Shown one piece after another: positions 1-9,946 of a stretch of DNA of 55,426 bases. The stretch's first letter is position 1; every line of letters starts with the position of its first letter. Under the pieces are notes generated by a model. That model made no database searches. It worked only from the letters and a program-made list of their open reading frames with translations, and had not been told where the DNA came from. The translations under genes were made by a program, and so were the position numbers. The stretch lies in NCBI GenBank assembly GCA_022652485.1, contig JALCRK010000022.1, positions 1 through 55,426 of the forward strand. Reading direction: 5' to 3'. Source of the DNA: Sphingobium sp. (GTDB lineage Bacteria; Pseudomonadota; Alphaproteobacteria; Sphingomonadales; Sphingomonadaceae).

Positions 1-187
1 GGAAGGCCGCTTCCCGGAGCGCGTTCTTGAGAAGGCAATCGAGCGCATGATCCCGCGCGGCCCGCTTGGCCGTCAGCAGATGCGCAACCTTCGTATTTTC
101 GCCGGAGCCGAGCATCCGCACGAAGCCCAGAACCCGGAAGTGATCGATCTCGCTTCCCGCAACCGCAAGAACAAGGTGGGTGCATAA
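1..187 (+). CDS. rplM: 50S ribosomal protein L13, C-terminal part (partial)
   Basis: The reading frame open from base 2 encodes the last 61 residues of ribosomal protein L13, a large-subunit protein. The visible tail contains [20 protein letters not shown] followed by [11 protein letters not shown], which is characteristic of the L13 C-terminus. The start lies outside the window. Its stop TAA at 185-187 shares one base with the ATG of rpsI (TAATG), so the two are translationally coupled, as in the conserved rplM-rpsI operon of bacteria. Confidence 0.95.
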   Translation, partial: EGRFPERVLEKAIERMIPRGPLGRQQMRNLRIFAGAEHPHEAQNPEVIDLASRNRKNKVGA

Positions 188-699
188 TGTCCGATACCGT
201 CAATTCGCTCTCTGACCTTCAGGGTCTGACCGCCGGTGCGGACACTGCGGCTTCCGCCGCCGCGCCTGTCGCCACCCAGTCCGCGCCGCTGCGCCAGCAG
301 GAGCTGGACAAGCATGGCCGCGCCTACGCCACCGGCCGCCGCAAGGATGCCGTCGCCCGCGTGTGGGTGAAGCCCGGCACCGGCAAGATCACGGTCAACG
401 GCCGCGATCAGGAAACCTATTTCGCGCGTCCCACGCTGCGCCTCGTCATCAACCAGCCCTTCTCGGTCACGGACCGCGAGGGCCAGTATGACGTGATCTG
501 CACCGTGAAGGGCGGCGGCCTCTCCGGTCAGGCCGGTGCGGTCAAGCACGGCATCGCACAGGCGCTCAGCAAATATGAGCCCGCACTGCGCGGCGCGGTC
601 AAGGCGGAGGGCTTCCTCACCCGCGACAGCCGCACCGTCGAGCGTAAGAAGTACGGCCGCGCCAAGGCACGCCGCAGCTTCCAGTTCTCGAAGCGCTAA
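187..699 (+). CDS. rpsI: 30S ribosomal protein S9
   Basis: This encodes the small-subunit protein S9 (170 residues), whose basic tail reaches the ribosomal P site. The family hallmarks are visible: the [20 protein letters not shown] segment near residue 50, [19 protein letters not shown] near residue 110, and the C-terminal [17 protein letters not shown]. An N-terminal extension of about 45 residues, rich in Ala, Ser and Thr, precedes the core; such extensions occur in alphaproteobacterial S9. It overlaps the rplM stop by one base, and a strong terminator follows 26 bases after its stop. Confidence 0.97.
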   Translation: MSDTVNSLSDLQGLTAGADTAASAAAPVATQSAPLRQQELDKHGRAYATGRRKDAVARVWVKPGTGKITVNGRDQETYFARPTLRLVINQPFSVTDREGQYDVICTVKGGGLSGQAGAVKHGIAQALSKYEPALRGAVKAEGFLTRDSRTVERKKYGRAKARRSFQFSKR

Positions 700-725
700 A
701 AAGAACTACGGACTTCCGTTCATGG

Positions 726-756
726 AAAGAGGTCGCTCCCGGCGGCCTCTTTTTTT
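726..756 (+). terminator. Rho-independent terminator after rpsI
   Basis: An 11-bp stem, AAAGAGGTCGC pairing with GCGGCCTCTTT (one G-T pair), closes a five-base TCCCG loop. It is followed by a continuous run of T, so the hairpin and U-tract geometry is complete. It ends the rplM-rpsI transcript. Confidence 0.9.
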
Positions 757-823
757 GCGCGCGAGAGGTCGGATCGCTGCCCATGCCCCGCTCCCAATCT
801 ATAATGGCTGGAGGGAGCTGCCG

Positions 824-1252
824 ATGGACGACATAAAGCGATTGATCGAGGAACATCAGGCAATGGACGATATGGCGCGCGAGCTGATCGAGCTGGCGCG
901 ACATTCCGAACCTCAGCCGCTCGAAGCCTTCAACGCGATGCGGCGTCTATCGGCCTGCCTTGACGAGCACCTCGCCGGGGAAGCGGGTTTTCTCTACCGG
1001 GATCATCTCGCCGCCAGCCCCGATCGCCTGGACGAGGAGGTGCGGAGATTCGAGGCCGATTTCGCCGATCTCACCGAGGAATGGACGCTCTACCTGCGCG
1101 AATGGACCCTCGACAATATCGCCATCGACTGGCGCAATTATGCCCATGCCACCCTGTGGATCATGGGCAGGTTGCGGGAGCGCATCGCGCAGGAGAATGA
1201 TATTCTCTATCCCCTGGCATTGCACCACGGGCGCATCCGCCTACGCAGCTAG
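824..1252 (+). CDS. Hemerythrin-like (HHE) domain protein
   Basis: This 142-residue, all-helical protein resembles the hemerythrin/HHE cation-binding family, which binds a di-iron centre and senses or handles O2, NO or iron. Candidate metal ligands are regularly spaced: EEHQ (His 11), the LDEHLAGEAGF segment (His about 51 and Glu), YRDH, NYAHAT and the C-terminal QENDILYPLALHH. The frame is open further upstream, but the ATG at 824 has a good ribosome site (GGAGGGAG, about 6 bases away) and lies after the rpsI terminator, so I start there. Its last 12 bases overlap the end of the convergent racemase gene. The exact subfamily is not resolved. Confidence 0.8.
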   Translation: MDDIKRLIEEHQAMDDMARELIELARHSEPQPLEAFNAMRRLSACLDEHLAGEAGFLYRDHLAASPDRLDEEVRRFEADFADLTEEWTLYLREWTLDNIAIDWRNYAHATLWIMGRLRERIAQENDILYPLALHHGRIRLRS

Positions 1253-1933
1253 GATGAAATCCAGCGCCGCCTGCGCATGGATCGAGGTGGAATCATAGAT
1301 CGGCAGCACATTCGCGCGCACGTCTACGATCAGCTCCAGCTCGGTGCAGGCCAGCACCACCGCCTGCACCTGCTGCTTGGCGATGTCGGTAAGCTCCGAT
1401 TTCATGAACCGCTCGGACTCGCGCGAAATCTTGCCCAGCACCAGCTCGTCATAAACGATATGATCTACCCGCTCGGCGAGGTCCATATCCGGCGGCAACA
1501 GCGAAATACCGTAGGAGACGAGCCGTTGGCGGTAGAATTTCTCCGTCATCACGTTGCGCGTGCCGACCAGCGCGGCGGACTTGATCCCGTCCGCCTGCAT
1601 CTTCGCGCCGACCGCCTCGGCGATGTGCAGCACCGGGATCGACACCGCCTCAGCGACGCGATCGTAGATCACATGCATACTGTTGGCGCAGATCAGCAGC
1701 CCTTGTGCGCCGGACGCCTCAAGACTCCGCGCTGCCGCAATCAGCCGCACGCTCGCGGCATCCCATTCCTCGGCCGAGCTGCATCGCGCGACTTCGGCGA
1801 AATCGAGGCTTTCTATGGCAAGCGGCGCGCTGTGCAGCCCGCCGACCTTGCGCGCCACACCCTTGTTGATGATCTCGTAATAGCGCGCGGTCGAACCCCA
1901 GCTCAGCCCGCCGATCAGTCCCAGCTTTTTCAT
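1241..1933 (-). CDS. Aspartate/glutamate racemase family protein
   Basis: This 230-residue protein belongs to the Asp/Glu/hydantoin racemase superfamily, which carries out cofactor-independent epimerisation with two cysteines. It begins MKKLGLIGGLSWGST, the usual phosphate-site motif of aspartate racemases. The two catalytic cysteines are in place: Cys82 in LLICANSMH and Cys196 in VVLACTELE. The ATG at 1933 is preferred over one five codons upstream because a GGGAGAGG ribosome site sits just before it. Substrate (Asp, Glu or another amino acid) cannot be told from sequence. The gene stands alone, convergent with the hemerythrin gene and downstream of ftsH on the same strand. Confidence 0.85.
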   Translation of the reverse strand: MKKLGLIGGLSWGSTARYYEIINKGVARKVGGLHSAPLAIESLDFAEVARCSSAEEWDAASVRLIAAARSLEASGAQGLLICANSMHVIYDRVAEAVSIPVLHIAEAVGAKMQADGIKSAALVGTRNVMTEKFYRQRLVSYGISLLPPDMDLAERVDHIVYDELVLGKISRESERFMKSELTDIAKQQVQAVVLACTELELIVDVRANVLPIYDSTSIHAQAALDFILAA

Positions 1934-1969
1934 TGCCTCTCCCTGCAAGCGATGTGACGGAAGCGGCGA

Positions 1970-3925
1970 TTACGCGCCAGCCGCGGCGGCCCCGCCGAGG
2001 CCACCCCTGCCCTTGCGGCCCGAACGCGGGATCGAGGAACCGACGACCGGAATGGGGCTGGGCTTGATCTTGGTGCCATCGTCGCGGGTGATCTCGCCCT
2101 TGTCGAGCAGGGTCTTGATCTCGTCGCCGGACAGCGTCTCATATTCGAGCAGCGCGTTCGCCAGCAGATGGAGCTGCGCCTCGAAATCGCTCAACACCTT
2201 CTTGGCCCGGTCATAGCCCGCATCGACAATGCTCCGGATCTCCTGATCGATCGCCTTCGCCGTCTCGTTAGACATATGCACGCGCTGGCTCTGCGAATAG
2301 CCGAGGAAGGTTTCCCCCTGCTGCTCCTCATATTGCAGCGGCCCGAGCTTGTCGGACATGCCCCATTGCGTCACCATGTCGCGCGCGAGGCGGGTGGCGT
2401 ATTGAATGTCACCGGAAGCGCCGGAAGACACCTTGTCATAGCCGAAGATCAGCTCCTCCGCCACGCGCCCGCCCATGCTGACGGCGAGGTTCGCGTACAT
2501 CTTGTCGCGGTGGTAGGAATAGCTGTCCCGCTCCGGCAGGCGCATCACCATGCCGAGCGCACGGCCGCGCGGGATGATCGTCGCCTTGTGAATCGGGTCG
2601 GACGCAGGCTCGTGCACCGCGACGATCGCATGGCCCGCCTCGTGATAGGCGGTCATCTTCTTCTCGTCCTCGGTCATCACCATAGACTTGCGCTCGGCGC
2701 CCATCATCACCTTGTCCTTGGCGGCCTCGAACTCGGCGCTCGCGACAAGGCGCTTGCCGCGCCGCGCCGCCATCAGCGCCGCCTCGTTCACAAGGTTGGC
2801 GAGGTCCGCGCCGGAGAAGCCCGGCGTGCCGCGCGCGATGGTGCGTGCATCGACATCGGGCGCCAGCGGCACCTTCTTCATATGCACTTCCAAAATCTTG
2901 ACGCGACCCTCGATGTCCGGGCGCGGCACCACCACCTGCCGGTCGAAACGGCCGGGACGCAGCAGCGCGGGGTCGAGCACATCCGGGCGGTTAGTCGCCG
3001 CGATGATGATGATGCCCTCATTGGCCTCGAAGCCGTCCATCTCGACGAGGAGCTGGTTCAGCGTCTGCTCGCGCTCGTCATTGCCGTTGCCCAGCCCAGC
3101 GCCGCGATGACGGCCGACCGCGTCGATTTCGTCGATGAAGACGATGCACGGCGCGTTCTTCTTCGCCTGTTCGAACATGTCGCGCACACGGGACGCACCG
3201 ACACCGACGAACATCTCGACGAAGTCCGAGCCGGAAATGGTGAAGAACGGCACGCCCGCCTCACCTGCAATCGCGCGGGCGAGCAGGGTCTTGCCGGTGC
3301 CGGGCGAGCCGACCAGCAGCGCGCCCTTGGGAATTTTGCCGCCGAGGCGCGCGAATTTCTGCGGGTCTTTCAGGAACTCGACGATCTCCTGCAATTCCTC
3401 GCGCGCTTCGTCGATGCCCGCAACGTCGTCAAACGTCACGCGGCCCGATTTCTCGGTCAGCAGCTTGGCCTTGGATTTGCCGAAGCCCATCGCGCCGCCC
3501 GCGCCGCCGCCCTTCTGCATCTGCCGCAGCACGAAGAACGCAACACCCAAAATCAGCAGGAACGGCAGCGACTGATACAACAGCACCATCCAGAAGCTCG
3601 GCTGCTCCTCGGCCTTGCCGCTATATTTGACGTTATAGTCGTCCAGCAGCGTGATGAGGCCGGGGTCGTTCACCGGCACCGTCGAGAATTTCGATCCGTT
3701 GTTGAGCGTGCCATAGATATGATCTGGGCCGACCGAGACTTCCTTGATCTGCCCGTCCTGAATCTTGGTACGGAAATCCGAGTAGGCGATGCCCGTTCCG
3801 CCGGATGCAGCATCCCGGCCCTCCACCAGCGAGACGACGAGCAGCAGCGCGAACACCACGCCTGCCCATATCATCGCGCTCCTGATCCAGGGATTGCCTT
3901 GCTGCGGTTCCTTGTCGTCGTTCAT
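1970..3925 (-). CDS. ftsH: ATP-dependent zinc metalloprotease FtsH
   Basis: FtsH is the membrane-anchored hexameric AAA+ protease that extracts and degrades unneeded membrane proteins and regulators. The 651 residues show TM1 (about 16-34), a periplasmic domain, TM2 (about 112-134), Walker A GSPGTGKT (206-213), Walker B VFIDEID (262-268), the second region of homology around [19 protein letters not shown] (311-329) and the zinc motif HEAGH (428-432). The C-terminus is basic then Gly/Ala rich. The ATG at 3925 is chosen over an upstream TTG at 3976 because it gives the normal N-terminus and has GAGG six bases upstream. It follows tilS by 55 bases, in the common tilS-ftsH order. Confidence 0.97.
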   Translation of the reverse strand: MNDDKEPQQGNPWIRSAMIWAGVVFALLLVVSLVEGRDAASGGTGIAYSDFRTKIQDGQIKEVSVGPDHIYGTLNNGSKFSTVPVNDPGLITLLDDYNVKYSGKAEEQPSFWMVLLYQSLPFLLILGVAFFVLRQMQKGGGAGGAMGFGKSKAKLLTEKSGRVTFDDVAGIDEAREELQEIVEFLKDPQKFARLGGKIPKGALLVGSPGTGKTLLARAIAGEAGVPFFTISGSDFVEMFVGVGASRVRDMFEQAKKNAPCIVFIDEIDAVGRHRGAGLGNGNDEREQTLNQLLVEMDGFEANEGIIIIAATNRPDVLDPALLRPGRFDRQVVVPRPDIEGRVKILEVHMKKVPLAPDVDARTIARGTPGFSGADLANLVNEAALMAARRGKRLVASAEFEAAKDKVMMGAERKSMVMTEDEKKMTAYHEAGHAIVAVHEPASDPIHKATIIPRGRALGMVMRLPERDSYSYHRDKMYANLAVSMGGRVAEELIFGYDKVSSGASGDIQYATRLARDMVTQWGMSDKLGPLQYEEQQGETFLGYSQSQRVHMSNETAKAIDQEIRSIVDAGYDRAKKVLSDFEAQLHLLANALLEYETLSGDEIKTLLDKGEITRDDGTKIKPSPIPVVGSSIPRSGRKGRGGLGGAAAAGA

Positions 3926-3980
3926 CTTCACCCTCGTGTCGTCCCGCCAAGATAAGGCGGGCGATGCAAATAACAATGGC

Positions 3981-4943
3981 TCATCGGCTGTTTCGTTGCG
4001 GCGCAGCGCGGAGTGTCCACTGTTTGCCTCCGTCGATCAGCCAACTGCCTACAGAAACCCTCTTACCACATAAGAGCTGAACAAGTGCTTGATCGATCGT
4101 CTCGCCGCGCGGGGCGGGCGCATCCGGGTCGGCGGACGCGATCAGGCGCTGGATCAGGCGGCGCTGGATTTCGCGCGGCACGTCGTGGCGGGTCAGCACC
4201 CACCGCCCCGCCCCATCCTGCGTGATGTGCCGAGCGGCGATCTCTTCCACCATCCATGCCAGCGCATCCTCGGCATCGGCGCAGGCAGCGGCGCTGCGTG
4301 CGGCGGCCAGCGGATCGAGCCAATCGGCCTGCGCGAGGTTCTGCCGCATCTCCACCCGGTCGAAGCGCGTATCGTCATTGCTCGGGTCATGCACATGCGG
4401 CAACCCCTGCTCGTCCGCGATCCGCGCCAGCTCGGCCCGCCGCCAGCCCAGCAGCGGGCGCATCACATAGCCATTCACCGCGCGAACGCCCGCAAGCCCA
4501 CCCACGCCGGAGGAACGGTTCATCCGCATGAGCAGGGTCTCAAGCTGATCGTCGGCATGATGCGCGGTCATGATCCAGTCGATGCCATGCTCGGTGCGCC
4601 GGCTTTCCAGCAACGCATAACGCGCCGCCCGCGCCGCGGACTGGATGCTGCCCCGGATCGGTTCCAGCGGCGTCAGTATATCATGCGGCACGTGATTGTC
4701 GGCGCACCAGCGCGCCACCATCTCGGCCTCGGCGCGCGCCTCGGGCCGCAACTTGTGATCGACCGTCGCCGCCCGCACACGCCCCGGAAATGCCTGCACG
4801 GCGAGCCAGAGTAACGCCATACTGTCCGGACCACCGGACACCGCCACGCCAAGTTGCGCCTTCTCCGCCGCTTCCGCGCCGATCAGCGCAATGCAATGTT
4901 CGCGAAACCGTGCAACGTCCGGCTCACTGGCCGCATTTGGCAC
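3981..4943 (-). CDS. tilS: tRNA(Ile)-lysidine synthetase
   Basis: TilS attaches lysine to C34 of the CAU-anticodon tRNA-Ile so that it reads AUA. The PP-loop SGGPDS (residues 36-41) and the [12 protein letters not shown] and [16 protein letters not shown] segments are diagnostic. At 320 residues it has the N-terminal catalytic domain and a short middle part but lacks the long C-terminal domains of the E. coli enzyme, which is usual in this bacterial group. The start is a GTG at 4943, inside the end of cpoB (20-base overlap), suggesting coupled translation. It sits between cpoB and ftsH on one strand. Confidence 0.92.
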   Translation of the reverse strand: MPNAASEPDVARFREHCIALIGAEAAEKAQLGVAVSGGPDSMALLWLAVQAFPGRVRAATVDHKLRPEARAEAEMVARWCADNHVPHDILTPLEPIRGSIQSAARAARYALLESRRTEHGIDWIMTAHHADDQLETLLMRMNRSSGVGGLAGVRAVNGYVMRPLLGWRRAELARIADEQGLPHVHDPSNDDTRFDRVEMRQNLAQADWLDPLAAARSAAACADAEDALAWMVEEIAARHITQDGAGRWVLTRHDVPREIQRRLIQRLIASADPDAPAPRGETIDQALVQLLCGKRVSVGSWLIDGGKQWTLRAAPQRNSR

Positions 4944-5901
4944 GGGCGCGGCCCTTCTCCATCATCGACTTCTGGGTCGCGCTGAGCTTGGTGCCATATT
5001 CGTCCGACAGGGACTCATAGGCGAGGCAGGCGTCCTTCAGGCGCTTCATCTGGATAAGCGATTCCCCGAGCCAGACGAGGCTTTCCGCCGCCCGGTCGCC
5101 GGTGGGGCGCAGGCGGTAATTCTCATACAGCGTCTTCGCGGCCAGGGTCACCTTGCCGTCGTCATAATAAGCGCGTCCCAACAGGTTCTGGGTGCGGCTG
5201 CCAACGGAGGTGGAGCCATATTTATCGAGCGTGGTCTTCAGCTGTGCCTGCGCTTCGGGATAGAATTTCGCGCTCCACAGGCGGAAGCCATAGGAGAACG
5301 CATCATTCGCGGCATCGCCGGTGGCGGGCTTTTCGATCGCGGCGACGGCGGCCTTGCGCGCCTCATCCGCGCTCGCGGTGGCGGGAGCCGGGGTCTTGGC
5401 GGCAGCCTTGGTGGATGCCGGCGCAGGCTTGGGTTGCGGCGCGGGGGCGGCGGCGACCACCGGAGTCGGCTTCGGCGCGGCGGGCACCGGCGCGGGGCTC
5501 TGCGCGGGTTCCGGCGCAGCTGCCGCCACCGGCGGCGCGCTTGCGGCCTTCATCTCCTCCAGCTTCTGTTCCAGCTGTTTGATGCGGAAACTGTTCTGCT
5601 CGGTCTGGCCGGTCAGCGTTGCGAGCTGGCTCTCCAGCGCTGTCACACGCGCGAGGAGATCCGTAACGGGTGTCGAGGCGGGCGCCGGGGCCGCTTCGGG
5701 GGTAGCCGCCGTGATATCCGGCTCTACCGGCGCGCCACCGGGAAACACCTTGCGCTGCACCGCGCGCACTTCCTTTTCCAGGCGATCCACCCGCTTCTCT
5801 ATCGGCACGACCGGATCGGCGGCCAGTGCGTGACTGGCGAGCGCGAACGTGCTGCTCACAGCCATACCGACGAGAGAAACCTTGGCAATCAAATGACGCA
5901 T
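4924..5901 (-). CDS. cpoB: Tol-Pal system / cell division coordinator CpoB (YbgF)
   Basis: This is a periplasmic protein that links Tol-Pal outer-membrane constriction to peptidoglycan synthesis at the septum. A signal peptide (residues 1-27, ending HALA before ADP) is followed by a coiled-coil stretch (EKRVDRLEKEVRAVQRKV, then a second heptad region), a Pro/Ala-rich linker, and C-terminal TPR-like repeats (DAFSYGFRLWSAKFYPEAQAQ onward) of the YbgF type. The open frame extends upstream, but Met at 5901 starts a clean signal peptide; no strong ribosome site is visible. It overlaps tilS by 20 bases. The tol/pal genes themselves are not in the window. Confidence 0.85.
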   Translation of the reverse strand: MRHLIAKVSLVGMAVSSTFALASHALAADPVVPIEKRVDRLEKEVRAVQRKVFPGGAPVEPDITAATPEAAPAPASTPVTDLLARVTALESQLATLTGQTEQNSFRIKQLEQKLEEMKAASAPPVAAAAPEPAQSPAPVPAAPKPTPVVAAAPAPQPKPAPASTKAAAKTPAPATASADEARKAAVAAIEKPATGDAANDAFSYGFRLWSAKFYPEAQAQLKTTLDKYGSTSVGSRTQNLLGRAYYDDGKVTLAAKTLYENYRLRPTGDRAAESLVWLGESLIQMKRLKDACLAYESLSDEYGTKLSATQKSMMEKGRARAKCGQ

Positions 5902-5989
5902 GACGGAGAAAACCCTGAAAAAACGAACGCGCCGACCATAGACGGACCAGCGCAAAAATAAAGGGAATGGATGGCCGGATGGAGCAGAA

Positions 5990-6955
5990 TTATTGTTCGG
6001 GGCTGGCCAGGGAAGAGGGCTGGGAACCCGCCGCCGCCTCATCCATCGCCTTCATCGTCGAGGGGCTGAGCGTCACCGGCTTGCGCGTGGATCCTTGCGG
6101 CGTGGCAGCGGGAACGGCCTGAGTCACGGGCGCAGTCGTCGCGGGTTGTGGCGCCGCAACAGGGCGCGCGAGCAGCGCCGCCGCGCTTACCGGCACGTCC
6201 GCAATGGTGCGCTCCGGCGGGCCAAGCGGCGCAACCGGCTTGCCCCCCACCGTGACGCTCAGCGCGTTGGGTCTGCCAGTGAGGATCATCGGGTTGTTCG
6301 CCTGATCGGGCACCGTATAGCGCTCGCCTTTCAGCATCTGCTTTTCGAGCAGGCGCGTCCCCTGCGCGTCGTAAATGCGCAGCCACACATCCTGCGTCGC
6401 CGTAAGCACCACGGGGCCGCCACTCACAGCCTGCGTTCCTGACGCAGCCAGCTTCTGCGCCTGGCGCTGCGCGGGCGTTCCCGCCTGTTCGCTCGCCCGG
6501 TTGGCGAGGTCGGAAACTTCCTGATCGGTCGAGACGGAGAAGAACTGCGTGCGCCACACCGCATAGGCCGTGCCCAGCAGTATCGCGAGCAGCGCCGCTA
6601 TCCACGCGAGGCGCCGGGGCGGAATGCGCGCCGGGTCGACCGGCTCGAACATTTCATAGCGGTCCGCCGGATCGGAGGCGCCCAGCTCGGCCCGCACGCC
6701 GCGCGCCACCTCCACCTCGTCCGCGCCCACCGCTCGCGCAAAGGCGCGCGCAAAGCCGACAGCATAGGGTGTTCCCGGCAGGGCGGAAAAATCGCTCCGC
6801 TCGATGGCTTCGAGCTGCCGCTGCGCCACGCGCGTAACCTCGGCGACGTCTGCTATGGACATACCGCGCCGTTCACGAGCGCTACGCAAAAGATCACCAG
6901 GGCGATCCTGCATTATCTGAGCCCAGTTTCCGCCATCCAGAACAATCTCGTTCAC
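5990..6955 (-). CDS. RodZ-like protein: helix-turn-helix, one TM, periplasmic domain
   Basis: The architecture is that of RodZ, the MreB-anchoring cell-shape factor. It has a cytoplasmic helix-turn-helix of the HTH_25 type (RSARERRGMSIADVAEVTRV, then the family signature LPGTPYAVGFARAFARAVG), one membrane span (LAWIAALLAILLGTAYAVW), a periplasmic DUF4115-like beta domain (VVLTATQDVWLRIYDAQG onward) and a Pro/Ala/Thr-rich tail. I take a GTG at 6955 as start because GGGGGA lies seven bases before it; an upstream TTG at 6970 is possible. It lies between cpoB and ptsP on the same strand, with 88 bases to cpoB. Its role could also be a general cytoskeletal or DNA-binding adaptor. Confidence 0.8.
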   Translation of the reverse strand: MNEIVLDGGNWAQIMQDRPGDLLRSARERRGMSIADVAEVTRVAQRQLEAIERSDFSALPGTPYAVGFARAFARAVGADEVEVARGVRAELGASDPADRYEMFEPVDPARIPPRRLAWIAALLAILLGTAYAVWRTQFFSVSTDQEVSDLANRASEQAGTPAQRQAQKLAASGTQAVSGGPVVLTATQDVWLRIYDAQGTRLLEKQMLKGERYTVPDQANNPMILTGRPNALSVTVGGKPVAPLGPPERTIADVPVSAAALLARPVAAPQPATTAPVTQAVPAATPQGSTRKPVTLSPSTMKAMDEAAAGSQPSSLASPEQ

Positions 6956-7161
6956 GTCATCGTCCCCCAAAACAGGGGCCGCCGATGCGACCTCTTATAT
7001 TTATCCCTAAATCCCGCGCCCAGCCCGCACGTTTCATGTAGCCATTCACCATGAGCGCGACGGACTGTCAATCACAGCCCATCGCCTCCCTGGGTCCACA
7101 CATCCGATAAAAAGTATAGTTACCAGATTTTCGCGCTGTCAAACGCGTTAATATGTTGGGA

Positions 7162-9435
7162 TCAGCTGAGTTCCACCGCCGCCTGCTCCGCATAGCCGAG
7201 CAATTCCAGCCGCATCTCCCGCGTTCCCTGCGCGAGCATTGTCTGCATCGCCGCGCGCAACGGGGCCAGTTCGAGCGACCGGATCATCGCCTTGACCGGC
7301 CCGATCGAGGCCGGGGTGATCGACAGGCGGCGAATGCCGAGGCCTAGCAGCGCCATCGCCTCCAGCGTCCGCCCGCCCATTTCGCCACATACGCCGACGG
7401 GCACCTGCGCCGCCTCACAGGCCTTCACGATACGATCGAGGAACCGCAGGATGGCGACGCTGAGCCAGTCATAGCGCTCCGCAAGTTTCGGGTGGGCGCG
7501 GTCTGCGGCGAACAGGAATTGCGTCAGATCGTTGGTGCCGACGGAGAGAAAATCGAGCTTAGGCAACAATATGTCGAGCACCTCGGCCAATGCGGGCACT
7601 TCCAGCATCGCGCCATATTTGATGCTGGTGGGCAGCATCTTGCGCCGCTCGACCAGCCATTGCCGCTGATGCTCGAACAGGCCGCGCGCGGCGTCATATT
7701 CCCACGGTTCGGAAATCATCGGGAACATCACATGCAGCGTCCGCCCCGCCGCCGCTTCCAGCAGTGCGCGCGCCTGCGCTTTCATCAGGCCATCCCGCTC
7801 CAGGCTGAGGCGCAGCGCGCGCCAGCCCATCGCCGGGTTTTCCTCCACCATGTCATCGTCATGATGGAGATAGGGCAGCGCCTTGTCGCCGCCGATATCG
7901 AGCGTGCGGAAGATCACCGGGCGCTCTCCCGCCGCATCCATCACATCGCGATACAGGCGCTGCTGGCGCTCGCGCTGGGGCATGGTGGCGGAAACGAGGA
8001 ACTGGAACTCTGTGCGGAAGAGGCCGATGCCGTCCGCGCCCGTCACATCGAGCGCACCCACATCGTCGCGCAGCCCGGCATTGACCATCAGCTCGACCCG
8101 CACACCATCCTTCGTCATTGCCGGCTGCTCGCGCAGCTCCGCGAATTTCGCCTTGCGCTTCTGGCCGAGCTGGAGCTTGCTCTCGAAAGACTCATCCATG
8201 TCCGGCGAGGGTCTGATGAACAGTCGGTTCTCGGTCACATCCATCAGGATGAGGTCGCCCTCGTTGATGAGGTGGCGCACATCGCGCACCCGGCCGAGCA
8301 CCGGAATGCCCATCGCGCGCGCAACGATGATCACGTGCGCTGTGAGCGAGCCTTCCTCAAGCACCACGCCCTTCAGGCGCCGCCGGTCATATTCGAGCAG
8401 CTCCGCCGGGCCGAGATTGCGCGCGATGAGGATCGCATCCTGCCGCAGTCCAAGCTGCGCCGCCGTGCCGAGCTGGCCCGAGACGATGCGCAGCAGGCGG
8501 TTGGAGAGATCCTCCAGATCGTGCATCCGGTCCTGCAACAACGGGTCGTCAATCTGGCGCATCCGCATCCGGGTGCGCTGCTGCACGCGCTCGATCGCCG
8601 CCTCGGCCGTGAGGCCGCTGTCGATCGCCTCGTTGATGCGGCGCGACCAGCCCTCGTCATAGGCGAACATCTTGTAGGTGGCGATCACCTCCTGATGCTC
8701 GCCATCGACGCCGAATTCGGATGTGCCCGCAAGACCGTCGATCTGCTCGCGCATCTTGGTGAAGGCGGAATAGACGCGGGCGCGCTCCGCCTCGACGTCT
8801 TCCGCTACCGTGTGCTCGATCGTGATGCGTGGCTGGTGAAACACCGCCTGCCCCCGCGCCATGCCCATCACCAGTTGCAGCCCGCTGGCGATCTGCGTGC
8901 CGGTGCCGCCGATGCGGATGTCCGTTGGGCCTTCATCGACCAGATCGGCATTGGCGATCAGCTCCGAGAGCACCATTGCCACGGTCTGCAGCGCCTCGAT
9001 CTCCACCTCGTCATAACGGCGCGGGTCGAGATGCTGGACACAGAGCACGCCCACCGCATGTTCGCGCCGCACGATGGGCACGCCCGCAAAGCTGTGGAAC
9101 AATTCCTCCCCGGTTTCCGGTCGGTAGGAGAAATCGGGGTGCGCCGCCGCTTCATCGAGGTTCAGCGTATCGACATTCTTCGCGATGGTGCCGACCAGAC
9201 CCTCGCCGGGCGCGAGCCGGGTGACGTGCACCGCCTCCTGCTTCAACCCGCGCGTGGCGAACAGTTCCAGCACGCCCTCGCGCAGCAGATAGATCGAGCA
9301 GACCTCGCTCGACAGCGCCTGCCCGATGATCTCCACCACCTTGTTGAGCTTGGCCTGCGCATTGCTGCGCGCGGCCATCACCTCATGCAGGCGGATCAGG
9401 ATCTGGCGGGCGGCGGCGGCAGGTGTATCAGGCAT
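7162..9435 (-). CDS. ptsP: PEP-protein phosphotransferase PtsP (EI-Ntr)
   Basis: PtsP is the first enzyme of the nitrogen phosphotransferase relay. It takes phosphate from phosphoenolpyruvate and passes it to NPr, and its GAF domain responds to glutamine/2-oxoglutarate. The 757 residues contain an N-terminal GAF domain (about 15-165), the phosphohistidine domain with His367 in EGSLTAHVIIVARAMG, and the PEP-binding barrel (FRTEFQFL, DIGGDKALPY, SVGTNDLTQF, and the catalytic-loop cysteine in VGVCGEMGG). The ATG at 9435 gives the expected N-terminus. Partner genes (NPr, EIIA-Ntr) are not in the window. The 206 bases between this gene and the rodZ-like gene presumably hold the latter's promoter. 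Confidence 0.95.
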   Translation of the reverse strand: MPDTPAAAARQILIRLHEVMAARSNAQAKLNKVVEIIGQALSSEVCSIYLLREGVLELFATRGLKQEAVHVTRLAPGEGLVGTIAKNVDTLNLDEAAAHPDFSYRPETGEELFHSFAGVPIVRREHAVGVLCVQHLDPRRYDEVEIEALQTVAMVLSELIANADLVDEGPTDIRIGGTGTQIASGLQLVMGMARGQAVFHQPRITIEHTVAEDVEAERARVYSAFTKMREQIDGLAGTSEFGVDGEHQEVIATYKMFAYDEGWSRRINEAIDSGLTAEAAIERVQQRTRMRMRQIDDPLLQDRMHDLEDLSNRLLRIVSGQLGTAAQLGLRQDAILIARNLGPAELLEYDRRRLKGVVLEEGSLTAHVIIVARAMGIPVLGRVRDVRHLINEGDLILMDVTENRLFIRPSPDMDESFESKLQLGQKRKAKFAELREQPAMTKDGVRVELMVNAGLRDDVGALDVTGADGIGLFRTEFQFLVSATMPQRERQQRLYRDVMDAAGERPVIFRTLDIGGDKALPYLHHDDDMVEENPAMGWRALRLSLERDGLMKAQARALLEAAAGRTLHVMFPMISEPWEYDAARGLFEHQRQWLVERRKMLPTSIKYGAMLEVPALAEVLDILLPKLDFLSVGTNDLTQFLFAADRAHPKLAERYDWLSVAILRFLDRIVKACEAAQVPVGVCGEMGGRTLEAMALLGLGIRRLSITPASIGPVKAMIRSLELAPLRAAMQTMLAQGTREMRLELLGYAEQAAVELS

Positions 9436-9509
9436 GGGGCACAGCTATCAGAAACAAAGCCCCGATGCCAAGCGCAAGCTGATCGGGATTTGGACCGATC
9501 CCGAGCAAG

Positions 9510-9881
9510 TTAGAGCAGTTCGCCCTTCCACTTGGCAAGCGCGCGCACCAGCTTCTCGGAACGCTCGGTGAATTCACCGGCGAAGATATGTTCCGCCTGC
9601 GGCCGTTGCGCGGAAATGGCATGGCGCAGCACGTTGGCTGCGGTCTGATGGAATTCCGCGTGGAGGCGCCGCACGACCTGATAGGGCTTGCCCTGCTTGG
9701 TCATCGCGTCGATCTCGTCACCGTGAATCCAGCGCCCGAAGGGGCATTTGTCGTCGCGGCACGCCTTGTCGGGATTGATTTCGCTCGCGCCGGTCGACAT
9801 CGCCACGCGCAGCTTGAGCTTCCACGCGCCATGGGCGCCGATAGCGTCATTGAGACGTTCCACCGCTTGAGCCTTGTTCAT
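9510..9881 (-). CDS. Stand-alone CZB (chemoreceptor zinc-binding) domain protein
   Basis: This 123-residue soluble protein is essentially one CZB domain, a small helical zinc site that senses zinc or oxidants, usually fused to chemoreceptors or diguanylate cyclases. The expected ligands are present: His17 (AHGAWKLKLR), Cys46 in the KCPFGRWIHG motif, and His74/His78 in LHAEFHQTA. No signalling domain is attached. I prefer the ATG at 9881, which has AAGGG seven bases upstream; an ATG nine codons earlier (9908) has no ribosome site. It lies 74 bases upstream of ptsP on the same strand and could be cotranscribed. Its partner is unknown. Confidence 0.8.
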   Translation of the reverse strand: MNKAQAVERLNDAIGAHGAWKLKLRVAMSTGASEINPDKACRDDKCPFGRWIHGDEIDAMTKQGKPYQVVRRLHAEFHQTAANVLRHAISAQRPQAEHIFAGEFTERSEKLVRALAKWKGELL

Positions 9882-9946
9882 CCTCTTGCCCTTCTGTTTG
9901 CGCGCCATCTAGCGGCAAAACTTTGACAAGTGGTGAATGGGTAGAA

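Noticed and set aside
2168..3955. A 595-residue open frame antisense to ftsH
   Set aside because: It mirrors the ftsH codons in high-GC DNA, is rich in Arg and His, and has no recognisable fold; ftsH motifs on the other strand are unambiguous.
7492..9513. A 673-residue open frame antisense to ptsP
   Set aside because: Shadow of ptsP caused by GC-rich third positions; composition is His/Arg/Gln biased and no motif is present.
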